Assembly: GCA_046351095.1 (NCBI GenBank)
Contig: JAXLZC010000001.1
Location: 1,550,001-1,614,000, forward strand
Source of the DNA: BQWY01 sp046351095
Lineage (GTDB): Bacteria; Nitrospirota; Nitrospiria; Nitrospirales; Nitrospiraceae
DNA length: 64,000 bases
Direction of reading: 5' to 3'
In this document: in pieces, positions 44,322-52,840 of the stretch
Position numbering within the stretch: position 1 is the stretch's first letter
Layout of the letters: each line of letters begins with the position of its first letter
Notes under the pieces: model-generated
Databases searched by the model: none
Told to the model about the DNA's origin: nothing
Seen by the model: only the letters and a program-made list of their open reading frames with translations
Position numbers and translations under genes: made by a program

Positions 44322-45545
44322 ATGGAAATCCGCGATCTGTTGAAGGGCATGGTGGATCGAGAAGGGTCGGACATGTACCTCACCGTCGAGGCCCCGCCGA
44401 TCTACCGCGTGCACGGCGTGACACAGCCGACGAACGATCCGCCGTTCAACAACGACCAACTCGAAGCCTTGGCCTTGGCGCTTATGCGCGGCCCGCAGCG
44501 GAGCGAGTTCGAAGAAAAGATGGAAATGAACCTGGCCCTCTACTACAAGGACCTGGGCCGGTTCCGCGTGAATATTTTCCGGCAGCGCGGCAACGTCGGC
44601 CTCGTGTTCCGCCACATCAAGGCGGAGATCCAGGACATCAATACGCTCGGCCTCCCGCCGATCATGAAGGACCTCGCGCTCACGAAGCGCGGCCTGATCT
44701 TGGTGGTGGGGTCCACCGGCTCCGGTAAATCGACCACACTCGCCGCGATGGTCGACCACCGCAACAGCGTCTCCCACGGCCACATCATCTCCGTGGAAGA
44801 CCCGATCGAATTCGTGCACCAGCACAAGAAGTGTTTGATCACGCAGCGCGAAGTCGGCTTCGACACCCACAGCTTCCAAAGCGCGTTGAAAAACACGCTG
44901 CGTCAGGCGCCGGACGTGATCCTCATCGGCGAAATCCGCGACACGGACACGATGGAAGCCGCCATCACCTTCGCCGAAACCGGCCACCTCTGCTTGGGCA
45001 CCTTGCACTCGAACAACGCGAACCAAGCGATCGAGCGCATCATGAACTTCTTCCCCGTGGAGCGGCACCAGCAGATTTATCTGCAGCTTTCGCTCAACCT
45101 TCGCGCGATCGTGTCGCAGCGCCTCGTGCCGTCGCTCGACGGACGCCGCGCGCCCGCGCTCGAGATCATGCTCGACACGCCGCGCATCAAAGACCTGGTC
45201 AAGAAGGCCGAGATCGATCAGTTGAAGGAAGCGATGGAGCAGGGCGTGGAGGAAGGCTGCCAGACGTTCGACTACGTCCTCTTCAAGCTCTACAAGGAAG
45301 GCCGCATCAGCCTGGAGCAGGCCTTGATCAACAGCGACAGTGCGAACAATTTGCGGTTGCGCATCAAGCTGGAAGGCGTGCGCAGCGGCGACGAGCAGTT
45401 GGCGAAATTGCTGGAAGGCGACGGCACCGGCTCAGCGGCAGCGCCCACGCACGGCGCACCGAGCGCCGCGGCAGGAGCAGCGGCCGCACCGAAGAAGCCG
45501 GCATTTTCTATCGTCGGCCAAGACCCGATGCGCCGGAAACTCTAA
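44322..45545 (+). CDS. pilU: PilU-type pilus retraction ATPase
   Basis: 407 residues, same family as the gene before it: Walker A GSTGSGKST (130-138), SVEDPIEFVHQHK, IGEIRDTDTMEAA and ETGHLCLGTLHSNN. The longer C-terminus (after about residue 350), ending in an Ala/Gly-rich linker and a short conserved tail (FSIVGQDPMRRKL), is typical of PilU. PilU assists PilT in retraction. A strong hairpin at 45605-45632 follows, so pilT-pilU look like one two-gene unit. Confidence 0.92.
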   Translation: MEIRDLLKGMVDREGSDMYLTVEAPPIYRVHGVTQPTNDPPFNNDQLEALALALMRGPQRSEFEEKMEMNLALYYKDLGRFRVNIFRQRGNVGLVFRHIKAEIQDINTLGLPPIMKDLALTKRGLILVVGSTGSGKSTTLAAMVDHRNSVSHGHIISVEDPIEFVHQHKKCLITQREVGFDTHSFQSALKNTLRQAPDVILIGEIRDTDTMEAAITFAETGHLCLGTLHSNNANQAIERIMNFFPVERHQQIYLQLSLNLRAIVSQRLVPSLDGRRAPALEIMLDTPRIKDLVKKAEIDQLKEAMEQGVEEGCQTFDYVLFKLYKEGRISLEQALINSDSANNLRLRIKLEGVRSGDEQLAKLLEGDGTGSAAAPTHGAPSAAAGAAAAPKKPAFSIVGQDPMRRKL

Positions 45546-45604
45546 GCGCGCCGTTCGCACTCCGTTCGTTTCGACGATTCCGTTTCGATGCCTCGCCGGT
45601 CCCT

Positions 45605-45632
45605 CCGCTCGGCCAGCCTCCTGGCCGAGCGG
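45605..45632 (+). terminator. Strong hairpin after pilU
   Basis: Perfect 12-pair stem (CCGCTCGGCCAG, loop CCTC, CTGGCCGAGCGG), 59 bases past the stop. The tail is only pyrimidine-rich (CACCTCTTC), so it may be a 3' stabiliser or a weak terminator. Confidence 0.5.
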
Positions 45633-45694
45633 CACCTCTTCACCAAACTCTTCGCCTTACTACCAGCCACATTCTTTCCGCATAGAGCGAGACG

Positions 45695-45994
45695 CTAGGC
45701 ATCACCGTCTTTTGGCACCTCTATCGCTGCTGCCTTCGCCAACAGTACCCAAAGTGCCGACGAGCATTCCCTAAAACCTCCGCCCCAATAGGCCCGAAAG
45801 ACAATCTCCAATCGTTGCTGGACTCGCTCATTGGCCTTGCTCTCCTGGAAGGCGCCCGTCTCCAAACAGTACTTGCGGTGCCGCTCAATTGTCGTGCCTC
45901 TTTCGAAATGGTGGATTTCAGCAAACGCCTCGTCGGTGAAGCCGAGGCTTTCTAGCTCATCCAACAACCGAATCGTGCGCCGCGGATCTCTCAT
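45695..45994 (-). CDS. Hypothetical protein, 99 residues
   Basis: Not recognised. A good ribosome binding site (GAGAGGAG, 8 bases before the ATG at 45994) supports it as a gene. The protein is mostly helical and soluble: MRDPRRTIRLLDELESLGF, then a charged middle and FRAYWGGGFRECSSALW. It has two cysteines and no signal peptide or membrane helix. It lies between the convergent pilU and the ICMT-like gene with no obvious operon partner. Confidence 0.6.
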   Translation of the reverse strand: MRDPRRTIRLLDELESLGFTDEAFAEIHHFERGTTIERHRKYCLETGAFQESKANERVQQRLEIVFRAYWGGGFRECSSALWVLLAKAAAIEVPKDGDA

Positions 45995-46072
45995 CGTGAG
46001 CTCCTCTCTCCGAATACAGAAACAAGACTCACCTACTGGTCACAGCGGTCTCTTCAAATGAGTGGCCGAACT

Positions 46073-46534
46073 TTACAACCATCGTCGGACTCGGGCCATG
46101 TACTCCGTGAATTCCTGCCCAAATTGGGCACGAAGCGCACGCTCTTCCGGCTGAATCTGAAACCGTGTGAGATAGAGACAGAACGCAACCACGACGGCCA
46201 CGCCAACGATGCTGAGCCACCAGATTGTCACACCAAGAAGCGTGGCGGCCAATCCGAGATACATCGGATTTCTTGTGAGACGAAAGATGCCGGAGGTGAC
46301 CACGGACGTGGCCTTGTTCGGCACAAGCGGATTGACGGTGGTCTTAGCCCGTTTGAACTCCAGAACGCCGGCTACCGCTACACCGATACCCACAAGGGCG
46401 ACGACAATCGCGACCATACGGCTCGCCGGAGACGACGACAGGCCGCTCGGGAACCAGCGGGTCCCGGCCGCAATCAGCACAACCGCCACAACCCACAGGG
46501 CAAGAGGGGGAACTTTCAGTTCGAGATACGACAC
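46073..46534 (-). CDS. Isoprenylcysteine methyltransferase-like membrane protein
   Basis: 153 residues from a GTG start at 46534 (VSYLELKVPPL). Three to four membrane helices. The C-terminal half carries the family pattern TSGIFRLTRNPMYLGL, then FQIQPEERALRAQFGQEFTEY, as in ICMT/PEMT-type proteins that use SAM; in bacteria the substrate is usually unknown (lipids or small molecules). The start lies 15 bases after the cytochrome c stop, so the two may be one transcript. The longer open frame upstream overlaps the cytochrome gene and is not used. Confidence 0.78.
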   Translation of the reverse strand: MSYLELKVPPLALWVVAVVLIAAGTRWFPSGLSSSPASRMVAIVVALVGIGVAVAGVLEFKRAKTTVNPLVPNKATSVVTSGIFRLTRNPMYLGLAATLLGVTIWWLSIVGVAVVVAFCLYLTRFQIQPEERALRAQFGQEFTEYMARVRRWL

Positions 46535-46548
46535 GCCGCCGTGCCCGG

Positions 46549-47103
46549 CTAGTTGCCCGTCAGCTGCTCCAGATATTTCGACATCTGCTCCAGCGCGCCG
46601 GCGCTGAGTTTTTGTCCGTACCATCGCGGCATCGCATGGGTGGGATACCCGGGCACGATGTACGCGCCGGGATTCATGATGGACTCGGCGATATATTCCC
46701 GGACGGTGCTCGCTGACCCCTTGTATTGCGGATCCGCCAAACGCTGCGGGCCGGTGACGGCCATCGTCAGCGACGGTCCTTCCCGCCCCTTCGCCCCTTC
46801 GATACCTGGGATCGTATGGCAGACCGGGCAACCCGCTTTTGTGAACATCACTTGGAGAGATTCTTCGCCGGTCACGAGCGGCACCATCTCGGAGGTCACT
46901 TGCGATCCGCCGATGGTCGGTTGCTTCGGCGCCTCCGGCAGGGACGGTGTACGACCGAGCGAATAGAGGGCAAACAGCAAAATCAGCCCGGCCACGGTGG
47001 CCGTGATGCTCCGTTCGCGGCGGATTTTTTCCGCCTGCGCGCGGGTAAGTGTCGGAGCTGGGCGTTCAGATTCGTCGGGAGGGGGAGAGGAAGGCGCGTC
47101 CAT
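46549..47103 (-). CDS. Membrane-anchored monohaem cytochrome c
   Basis: 184 residues: a cytoplasmic Pro-rich N-terminus, one membrane helix (about 33-50) and a periplasmic class I cytochrome c domain. Haem site CPVCH (Cys92, Cys95, His96) and a likely axial Met in THAMPRW near residue 160. KKA-type electron carrier roles cannot be told from sequence. The haem would be attached by the System II genes of this window. No ribosome binding site is obvious at 47103. The ICMT-like gene follows. Confidence 0.85.
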   Translation of the reverse strand: MDAPSSPPPDESERPAPTLTRAQAEKIRRERSITATVAGLILLFALYSLGRTPSLPEAPKQPTIGGSQVTSEMVPLVTGEESLQVMFTKAGCPVCHTIPGIEGAKGREGPSLTMAVTGPQRLADPQYKGSASTVREYIAESIMNPGAYIVPGYPTHAMPRWYGQKLSAGALEQMSKYLEQLTGN

Positions 47104-47227
47104 CGGTATCCGTCGTGATCGTCCGTGACTCGGTGTCGCGTGCCACGCGGCAGCGCCTACCGCTGCTCACCGCACGTCGCCATGCTCTTACCATAGTGTG
47201 GCGGGCGACGGCCACCGCGGATGAGTA

Positions 47228-47761
47228 TCACTCGGACTCGCGCCACTTGATCGTGCAACCGATGGCGTGCGTTGTCGGCTCTGCAGGCCTGTGCCCGGCC
47301 AAAACCGACTCGATCGCGTCGCGGAGAAAATGTCGTTTGACGGCGGCTGGCGCCTGCCAATTGTCGTCGATCTTGCCCGTATAGACGAGGCGCCTCTCAC
47401 GATCGAACACAAACAACTCGGGCGTGAACGCCGCATCGTAGGCGCGCGCGACGGCCTGCGATTCGTCGCGTAGATAGGGAAAGTTAAACGCCTTTTCCTC
47501 TGCACGACGCCGCATCGCCGCAAAATTATCGTCGGGATAGCGCGTCGCATCGTTCGCATTGATCGCAACCAATTGCACGCTGCGCGGACCATAGTCGCGC
47601 TGGATCGCGATCAACCGATCTTCGTAGGCATGTACGTACGGGCAGTGGTTGCAGGAGAACACCAGGATCAGCACCGACTTGTCGGCCCACGACGCCAGCG
47701 AATAGGTCCGGCCGTCGACGGCGGGCAACTCAAAATCGAGCGCAGGATCACCGATCTTCAT
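47228..47761 (-). CDS. Redoxin-family thiol protein
   Basis: 177 residues, AhpC/TSA-redoxin thioredoxin fold without a signal peptide. LILVFSCNHCPYVHAYEDRL carries a CNHC motif in the active-site position, and TPELFVFDRERRLVY holds the cis-Pro region. The CXXCP pattern marks the group often annotated as thioredoxin family protein (redoxin domain). Probably a cytoplasmic peroxidase or thiol reductase; the substrate is unknown. It lies 60 bases after the SUMF1-like gene on the same strand. Confidence 0.85.
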   Translation of the reverse strand: MKIGDPALDFELPAVDGRTYSLASWADKSVLILVFSCNHCPYVHAYEDRLIAIQRDYGPRSVQLVAINANDATRYPDDNFAAMRRRAEEKAFNFPYLRDESQAVARAYDAAFTPELFVFDRERRLVYTGKIDDNWQAPAAVKRHFLRDAIESVLAGHRPAEPTTHAIGCTIKWRESE

Positions 47762-47821
47762 AGATTCACGTCGGTCGCGCGGGTCGGCGACGTGGAGGCT
47801 ATCGCAGGAGGCTGTTCACTT

Positions 47822-48691
47822 TTAGCGCGTTGTTTCATTCGAAGCCTGCGCCGTCGTATCGGAGGACGCGCACCGGAATCCAACCGTACGATCGCGATAG
47901 TCCGGTTCAGCCGCCACACGCGCCGACACACGAAGCGCCGTCGGCAAATCCGCCCAGGATCCGCCGCGAATCACACGCTTCTCGCCCGCCGTCGGTCCAG
48001 GCGGATTCGTCGCCGGCGCCTTGGTGTAGTATTCGCGATCGTACCAATCCGCGACCCATTCGGCGGCATTGCCGGCCATATGAAACAACCCGTAAGGACT
48101 GCGGCCGCCTTCTTTCAAGCCGTGGCGCACGCTCATGCCCTCGACACCGCTCGCAACCGGACTGAGCGTCACCGCGTCGCTGACCCACACACCGCGATTG
48201 TAATTCGCGATGTCGACGAACGGCTGCATGTCGCCCCAGGGAAATCGGCGCGCACCCGTGCCCTTCGCCGCCTTCTCCCACTCCGCTTCGGTGGGTAGAC
48301 GACCACCCGCCCATTTGCAGTAGGCTTCGGCGTCGAACCAATTTACGCCGACCGCCGGCCGATCCCCGACCGTCTCCACTGCTTCGCTGTCCCAGGAAGG
48401 CGGCGCTTTGCGCTGCGAGGCGTCGAGAAACGCCGCGTACTGCCGCATCGTGACTTCATGGCGATCGATGGCATATGCGTCGAGCGTCACCTGCCGCTCC
48501 GGTCGTTCGTTGCCCGACCCGTCGTTACTCCCCATCGTAAACGCCCCGGCAGGCACGACGACGCGCAGAGTCTTCCCTTGCGATACTGATGAATCGGTTT
48601 GCTGAGATTGCGCAGCGACCGCGCTATGTGGAACGAAAGACAGCGCAGCAATTATGACGCGCGCGATAAGCACCCGCCGATCCAGTTTCAC
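47822..48691 (-). CDS. SUMF1/formylglycine-generating-type secreted protein
   Basis: 289 residues from a GTG start with GGAGGCG 8 bases upstream. Signal peptide (about 1-27), then a complete FGE-sulfatase fold: VPAGAFTMGSNDG, PVNWFDAEAYCKWAGGRLPTEAEWE-like core, NAAEWVADWYD and RGGSWADLP. The stretch RGGSW lacks the active-site cysteines of true formylglycine enzymes (RGGSWxC with a second Cys), so oxidation of sulfatases is unlikely and a binding or structural role is more probable. It sits just after tRNA-Glu on the same strand. Confidence 0.85.
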   Translation of the reverse strand: MKLDRRVLIARVIIAALSFVPHSAVAAQSQQTDSSVSQGKTLRVVVPAGAFTMGSNDGSGNERPERQVTLDAYAIDRHEVTMRQYAAFLDASQRKAPPSWDSEAVETVGDRPAVGVNWFDAEAYCKWAGGRLPTEAEWEKAAKGTGARRFPWGDMQPFVDIANYNRGVWVSDAVTLSPVASGVEGMSVRHGLKEGGRSPYGLFHMAGNAAEWVADWYDREYYTKAPATNPPGPTAGEKRVIRGGSWADLPTALRVSARVAAEPDYRDRTVGFRCASSDTTAQASNETTR

Positions 48692-48752
48692 CAGACGCCT
48701 CCTTGAATGAGATGTACTGAGATTCGTGAACGGGCGTGAGAAAAACGCGGCG

Positions 48753-48830
48753 TGGTGTCCCCAACGGGATTCGAACCCGTGTTACTGCCTTGAAAGGGCA
48801 ATGTCCTAGGCCAGGCTAGACGATGGGGAC
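48753..48830 (-). tRNA. tRNA-Glu (anticodon TTC)
   Basis: Full cloverleaf on the minus strand: acceptor GTCCCCA pairing with TGGGGAC, anticodon loop CTTTCAA with TTC, T-arm GGGTTCGAATCCC and discriminator A. CCA is encoded in the DNA (48755-48753). A promoter lies 15-50 bases upstream. Confidence 0.97.
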
Positions 48831-48851
48831 GCGAGGCATGACAATCGGTGC

Positions 48852-48881
48852 ATACTAAAGGAACGCCTTCTTGCGAGTCAA
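48852..48881 (-). promoter_or_regulatory. Predicted promoter of tRNA-Glu
   Basis: Minus-strand TTGACT (48881-48876), 18-base spacer, TAGTAT (48857-48852), about 15 bases before the mature 5' end. Confidence 0.65.
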
Positions 48882-48897
48882 CGCCGATCCGCCGCGC

Positions 48898-48927
48898 TTG
48901 AGTCACCGCAACGGCGCGCGTTATGCT
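48898..48927 (+). promoter_or_regulatory. Predicted promoter of the PDZ protease gene
   Basis: TTGAGT (48898-48903), 18-base spacer, TATGCT (48922-48927). It rules out start codons before about 48934. Confidence 0.5.
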
Positions 48928-48969
48928 GCGCCCCGAAGCCGGTCCTTCATCTCACGCGTGAGTGTGCCC

Positions 48970-50025
48970 ATGATCAACCTGTCGTCCAGTCATCTCTCAG
49001 CGCGCGCCCCGATGGCGCTCGCGCTTGTTAGTGTGGCGTTCTGCGCCGCATCGTTTGATCCGACGCTGTCGCCACGTACCGCGCAAGCGGCCACGGCGGG
49101 ATTCGACGCCGCCGCCATCGAACGCTCCAAACAGGCGACACTGGGTGTCCTCCAATCGGGCGAAGACCTCACCAGCCCGCCGAGCAAAACGCACTTTACG
49201 ATGCGCGGCACGGCCGTGCATTTGGGTGACGGCTATCTCGTTACTGCGCGCCACGTCGTCGAGCGCGACGAAGAGGGTCGCAAGGTCGTCCCGAAAGAGG
49301 TCACGATCATGACCTCGCGTATGGAGGAGGCGTCGGCGCAGTTGGTCGGCGGCAGTGCCTTTCTCGATGTGGTGCTGTATCGCTTGCCGGCGGACCTCGC
49401 CGCGCGTCTGGCCGCCACGTCGTTTGCCGACAGCGAAGCGCCTCCCGGCCAGGAGGTCTACACGATCGGCTACCCGATGGGCTGGGGGCCGGCCATGATG
49501 TACGGGCGCGTCGGGAACCCGAATACGTTTTTACCGACGGCCGACACGCGGCTGGTGCAGTTGGATCTCGGCGCCTGCGCGGGCAATTCCGGCGGCGGCG
49601 TGTTCGACGACACGGGCCGCCTCATCGGCCTCATGCACGCGATCATTCAGACGGACACGCCTCAGGCAGGCGACCAACGGTGCAGCCGCTTCGGCTTCGC
49701 GATTCCGGGGACACTTGCGCGCAAATTGGTCACGGCCATCATGCAAGGTGAGCAGCCGAGTTTTTCGCGCCTGGGTATCGGGCTCGCAGCGGTGCGTGTC
49801 GGATCGAATTGGCGCCTATCGGCCTCCGACGTCGGCGGACCGGCGAAAGAAGCGGGTCTCAAAAAAGGCGATGTGTTGTTGGCCATCGACGATACGGACA
49901 TTCTCGACGGCGCGCAATTAAAGAATTATCTAATCGAACGCACGACACCGGGGCAGAAAGTCGCGCTCAAAGTGTTGCGCGGCCAACAGGAGCAAACGCT
50001 CACTGTGACATTGGGGAAATCGTAG
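48970..50025 (+). CDS. Secreted trypsin-like serine protease with PDZ domain
   Basis: 351 residues from ATG 48970. Signal peptide (about 1-41, ending AQA), then a trypsin-like domain with catalytic His95 (VTARHVV), Asp133 (FLDVVLYRL) and Ser207 (AGNSGGGVF), and a C-terminal PDZ domain (about 265-350, KEAGLKKGDVLLAID). This is the DegP/HtrA-like layout with one PDZ, consistent with a periplasmic quality-control protease. ttcA starts 1 base after its stop, so the two may be co-transcribed. Confidence 0.88.
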   Translation: MINLSSSHLSARAPMALALVSVAFCAASFDPTLSPRTAQAATAGFDAAAIERSKQATLGVLQSGEDLTSPPSKTHFTMRGTAVHLGDGYLVTARHVVERDEEGRKVVPKEVTIMTSRMEEASAQLVGGSAFLDVVLYRLPADLAARLAATSFADSEAPPGQEVYTIGYPMGWGPAMMYGRVGNPNTFLPTADTRLVQLDLGACAGNSGGGVFDDTGRLIGLMHAIIQTDTPQAGDQRCSRFGFAIPGTLARKLVTAIMQGEQPSFSRLGIGLAAVRVGSNWRLSASDVGGPAKEAGLKKGDVLLAIDDTDILDGAQLKNYLIERTTPGQKVALKVLRGQQEQTLTVTLGKS

Positions 50026-50026
50026 C

Positions 50027-50950
50027 GTGTCGCACCTGCCCACCATCCCGCCGCTCGCTTCGCAGGCATCGAACGGCACCACGGCTGCGAGCGCTGCATT
50101 ACGCCCGGCGGATCGCATCGCCTCGCTGACGGGTCCTGCAAAAAAATTACAGACACGGCTCTGCCGTGCCGTCGGCCAAGCGGTGGCGGACTACGGCATG
50201 ATCGAGGCGGGCGACAAGATCATGGTCTGCCTGTCCGGTGGGAAAGACAGTTACGCGCTGCTGGATATTTTGCTCCTGCTGCAAAGCCGCGCGCCGGTAT
50301 CGTACGAACTGATCGCGGTGAACCTGGACCAAAAACAACCGGGTTTTCCGAACACCGTGCTGCCCGAATACCTCACGAAGTTGGGCGTGCCGTTTCACAT
50401 CGAAACGCGCGACACCTACGGCACCGTCAAACGGGTCATTCCCGAAGGCGACACGATGTGTTCGCTCTGCTCGCGCTTGCGCCGGGCGATTCTCTACGCG
50501 GTGGCGGATGAGGTCGGCGCGACGAAAATCGCGCTCGGCCACCACCGCAACGACATCCTGGAAACGTTTTTCCTGAATGTCTTTTACAACGGCTCGCTCA
50601 AGACCATGCCGCCGAAGTTGCGCGCGGACGACGGTCGCCATGTGGTGATTCGCCCGATGGCCTACGTGGCGGAGGCCGACCTTGCGCGATACGCCGAGGC
50701 GCGGCAATTTCCGATCATTCCGTGCAACCTCTGCGGGTCGCAGGAACACCTCAAGCGCAAAGAGGTGAAGGCGATGATCGAACGGTGGGAACAGGACGAG
50801 CCGGGTCGCGCCGACAGCGTGTTCGCTGCGCTCAGCAACGTGGCTCCGTCACATCTCCTGGATCGGCGCCGTTACGATTTTCAGACCTGCCCGCGAACAG
50901 ATGTCGATCCGCAGTCCGACGCATTACCCACGCCGTTGATCTCGCTTTAG
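50027..50950 (+). CDS. ttcA: tRNA 2-thiocytidine synthetase TtcA
   Basis: 307 residues from a GTG start next to the protease stop. The ATP-pyrophosphatase PP-loop SGGKDS is at residues 70-75; the cluster cysteines are CSLC (Cys145, Cys148) and the later CNLC. TtcA thiolates C32 of some tRNAs using an iron-sulfur cluster. GHHRNDILETFFLNVFYNG is typical of the family. The first 35 residues are a non-conserved extension. A minus-strand gene converges downstream. Confidence 0.93.
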   Translation: MSHLPTIPPLASQASNGTTAASAALRPADRIASLTGPAKKLQTRLCRAVGQAVADYGMIEAGDKIMVCLSGGKDSYALLDILLLLQSRAPVSYELIAVNLDQKQPGFPNTVLPEYLTKLGVPFHIETRDTYGTVKRVIPEGDTMCSLCSRLRRAILYAVADEVGATKIALGHHRNDILETFFLNVFYNGSLKTMPPKLRADDGRHVVIRPMAYVAEADLARYAEARQFPIIPCNLCGSQEHLKRKEVKAMIERWEQDEPGRADSVFAALSNVAPSHLLDRRRYDFQTCPRTDVDPQSDALPTPLISL

Positions 50951-50981
50951 CCGCGCCGCGCGCCGCACAACCCCAAGGCAC

Positions 50982-51019
50982 AAAAAAAGCGCGGCCCCCG
51001 ATCGCTCGGGAACCGCGCT
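50982..51019 (-). terminator. Intrinsic terminator of the 121-residue exported protein gene
   Basis: On the minus strand AGCGCGG...CCGCGCT closes a stem that also pairs CCCGAG-like inner bases with CGGGGG, followed at once by seven Ts (50988-50982). It lies 29 bases past the stop and between two convergent genes. Confidence 0.85.
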
Positions 51020-51047
51020 CACATCGCACGCACCGAAGCAGGAAGGC

Positions 51048-51413
51048 TTACGAGGTCGCCTTCTCGTACTGCGTCGCCAAGAGCTGCAACATTTGGTCGA
51101 CGCTCTGGCGCATCTCGGCACCCCACTTGGAGCCTTCCGGCTTGTTCTGCACCTTGTAGAGTTCGCGCATCACGTTGTCGCGGGTCATCATGAGGTCGGA
51201 CACCACGGCGAACTTGGACGCATCGCCCTTGATCTTGCCGATCGCTTGATCCACTTTGGCGATGATCTCGTCGACTTTCCCCTTATAGGCCGCCGCATCC
51301 TTGGGCAACCCCTCGACCGTGAGCGAGTCCGCCCAGCTGGCCGACATCCCCACGCCCATCACTGCTAGCGACAACAAGCCCGCCATCGCCCACTTCGCTA
51401 CGCCAGTACGCAT
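51048..51413 (-). CDS. Small exported helical protein, 121 residues
   Basis: Start at 51413 (MRTGVAKWAMAG) chosen for AAGGAGGAG just upstream. Signal peptide about 1-29 (ending SWA). The mature part is about 92 residues, helical and Lys/Asp/Glu-rich: VDEIIAKVDQAIGKIKGDASKF and similar, without cysteines. I do not recognise the family. It has its own promoter and a strong terminator, so it is probably well expressed. A periplasmic binding or stress role is a guess. Confidence 0.8.
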   Translation of the reverse strand: MRTGVAKWAMAGLLSLAVMGVGMSASWADSLTVEGLPKDAAAYKGKVDEIIAKVDQAIGKIKGDASKFAVVSDLMMTRDNVMRELYKVQNKPEGSKWGAEMRQSVDQMLQLLATQYEKATS

Positions 51414-51958
51414 GCACTCCTCCTTTTCAACACCCATCACTGGTGATCGAATCTCTCTGACAACCGCAATGGCCGTATGGCCGAATCAGCATCGCGTCTA
51501 TCGAGGGCAGACATGCCCCCGCAACCGCCGTCTATAACCTAACCAGGCCTCGAAAGGCAACCCCTATCCTTCACGATGAGCCTCCTGAATCGGGTCCGTC
51601 TGTCCCCCTCCTCCAAAACGCGCACTAACACGACACCTCACTGCCCCATTTTGTAGCAAACGGGTGCAGCCCCCTCACTCCGCTACTTTCGACGCACTAC
51701 GAACCTTTCCTAGAGGCTATCGACAGTATGGTGTCGCACGCGCAGAATCGCGTAAAAGAAGGCTGAGCTGAGACGAGGGCCACAGTTTGATCTAGCGTGG
51801 ATTACATATCCAAGCAGGTACGGAAGACTCTGTCTCGAGGGATACGGCACCACACGCGTCGGACGCGTACGCCCCTATCCGAGATACCACCATTGAGTCA
51901 GCACTCGTGACGACCGAACCGTCTCTACAAGAGGCGGCGCCACAGCGACAAGGAGTTC
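51414..51958. other. Long non-coding stretch before the LuxR-type gene
   Basis: 545 bases. It holds the minus-strand promoter at 51531-51560 and an AAGGAG site for the gene at 51959. I see no convincing coding frame, tRNA or strong terminator in the rest. It is the longest gap in the window. Confidence 0.5.
51531..51560 (-). promoter_or_regulatory. Predicted promoter of the exported protein gene
   Basis: Minus-strand TTGCCT (51560-51555), 18-base spacer, TATAGA (51536-51531). The leader would be about 110 bases. Confidence 0.45.
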
Positions 51959-52201
51959 ATGCCTAAGCCTAGAGCACCTTTGACTAAGACAGCCCCTGTT
52001 CGCCTCACCCCGAGACAACAAGAGATCCTCAGTTTAATATGGGATGGACATACGACCACCGACATTGCGGAGACCCTGACGGTCAGCGCCCGAACCGTCG
52101 AAGTCCATCGATTCCACATGATGAAGAAGTTGCGCGTGACGAACCTCGCGCAACTACTGCGCGCCGGCCTCGAACACGGCATGATCACGCTGAAGCGCTG
52201 A
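51959..52201 (+). CDS. Stand-alone LuxR/GerE-type DNA-binding protein
   Basis: 80 residues, almost all a LuxR-type helix-turn-helix: LTPRQQEILSLIWDGHTTTD, then the recognition-helix region VSARTVEVHRFHMMKKL. No receiver, autoinducer or other sensor domain is present. ACAAGGAG precedes the ATG. Proteins of this size (GerE-like) act as small regulators; targets are unknown. It is followed by msrA on the opposite strand and preceded by 545 non-coding bases. Confidence 0.85.
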   Translation: MPKPRAPLTKTAPVRLTPRQQEILSLIWDGHTTTDIAETLTVSARTVEVHRFHMMKKLRVTNLAQLLRAGLEHGMITLKR

Positions 52202-52251
52202 CCACGACAGGCCCGCAGCGCGACACAGCCACGCTGCAAGACTGCTCGCGC

Positions 52252-52809
52252 TCATCCGCCTTTCACTTTCGCCGCAAATTTCGTTCGGAACTTGACCACC
52301 TTCGGCGCCACGACATACGCGCAGTAAGACTGCGTCGGGTTCCGCCTGAAATACGTCTGGTGGTAGTCCTCGGCCACGTAGAACTCCGAAGCCGCCGTCA
52401 CTTCCGTCACGATCGGATTCGGGAACACACGCTCCGCCGTCAATCGCGCAATCGTCGCTTCCGCCTCGGCACGTTGCTCCGGCGAATGGTAATAAATCGC
52501 CGACCGATATTGTGTCCCCACGTCATGCCCCTGCCGATTCAGCGTCGTCGGATCGTGGATGGCGAAAAACACCTCCAACAAGTCGCGATACCTGACCTCC
52601 TGTGGATCGAACTGCAGTTGCACGACCTCCGCGTGGCCCGTCCGCCCACCGCATACGGCCTCGTACGTCGGCGACGGCGTGGCACCGCCCATGTATCCAG
52701 ATTCCACCGTATGGACGCCGACCATCTGCTCGAACACCGCATCGAGACACCAGAAGCAGCCGCCCGCCAACGTTGCACGCTCGAACCGAGATTCGTCTGA
52801 AGCCGTCAT
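52252..52809 (-). CDS. msrA: Peptide methionine-S-sulfoxide reductase MsrA
   Basis: 185 residues. The active-site motif GCFWC is near residue 17 and the SGYMGG and GHAEVVQLQFDP motifs follow, as in all MsrA proteins. It repairs oxidised methionine (S form). The start at 52809 (MTASDESRFERATL) has an AGGA site, though 11 or more bases upstream. There is no signal peptide, so it is cytoplasmic. Only one Cys (in CYCA-like SYCAYVV near residue 166) is available for the thioredoxin-linked step. It follows hrpB by 31 bases. Confidence 0.94.
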   Translation of the reverse strand: MTASDESRFERATLAGGCFWCLDAVFEQMVGVHTVESGYMGGATPSPTYEAVCGGRTGHAEVVQLQFDPQEVRYRDLLEVFFAIHDPTTLNRQGHDVGTQYRSAIYYHSPEQRAEAEATIARLTAERVFPNPIVTEVTAASEFYVAEDYHQTYFRRNPTQSYCAYVVAPKVVKFRTKFAAKVKGG

Positions 52810-52840
52810 ATCGCCCGATCCTTTCCTGTGCCTGCGAATA

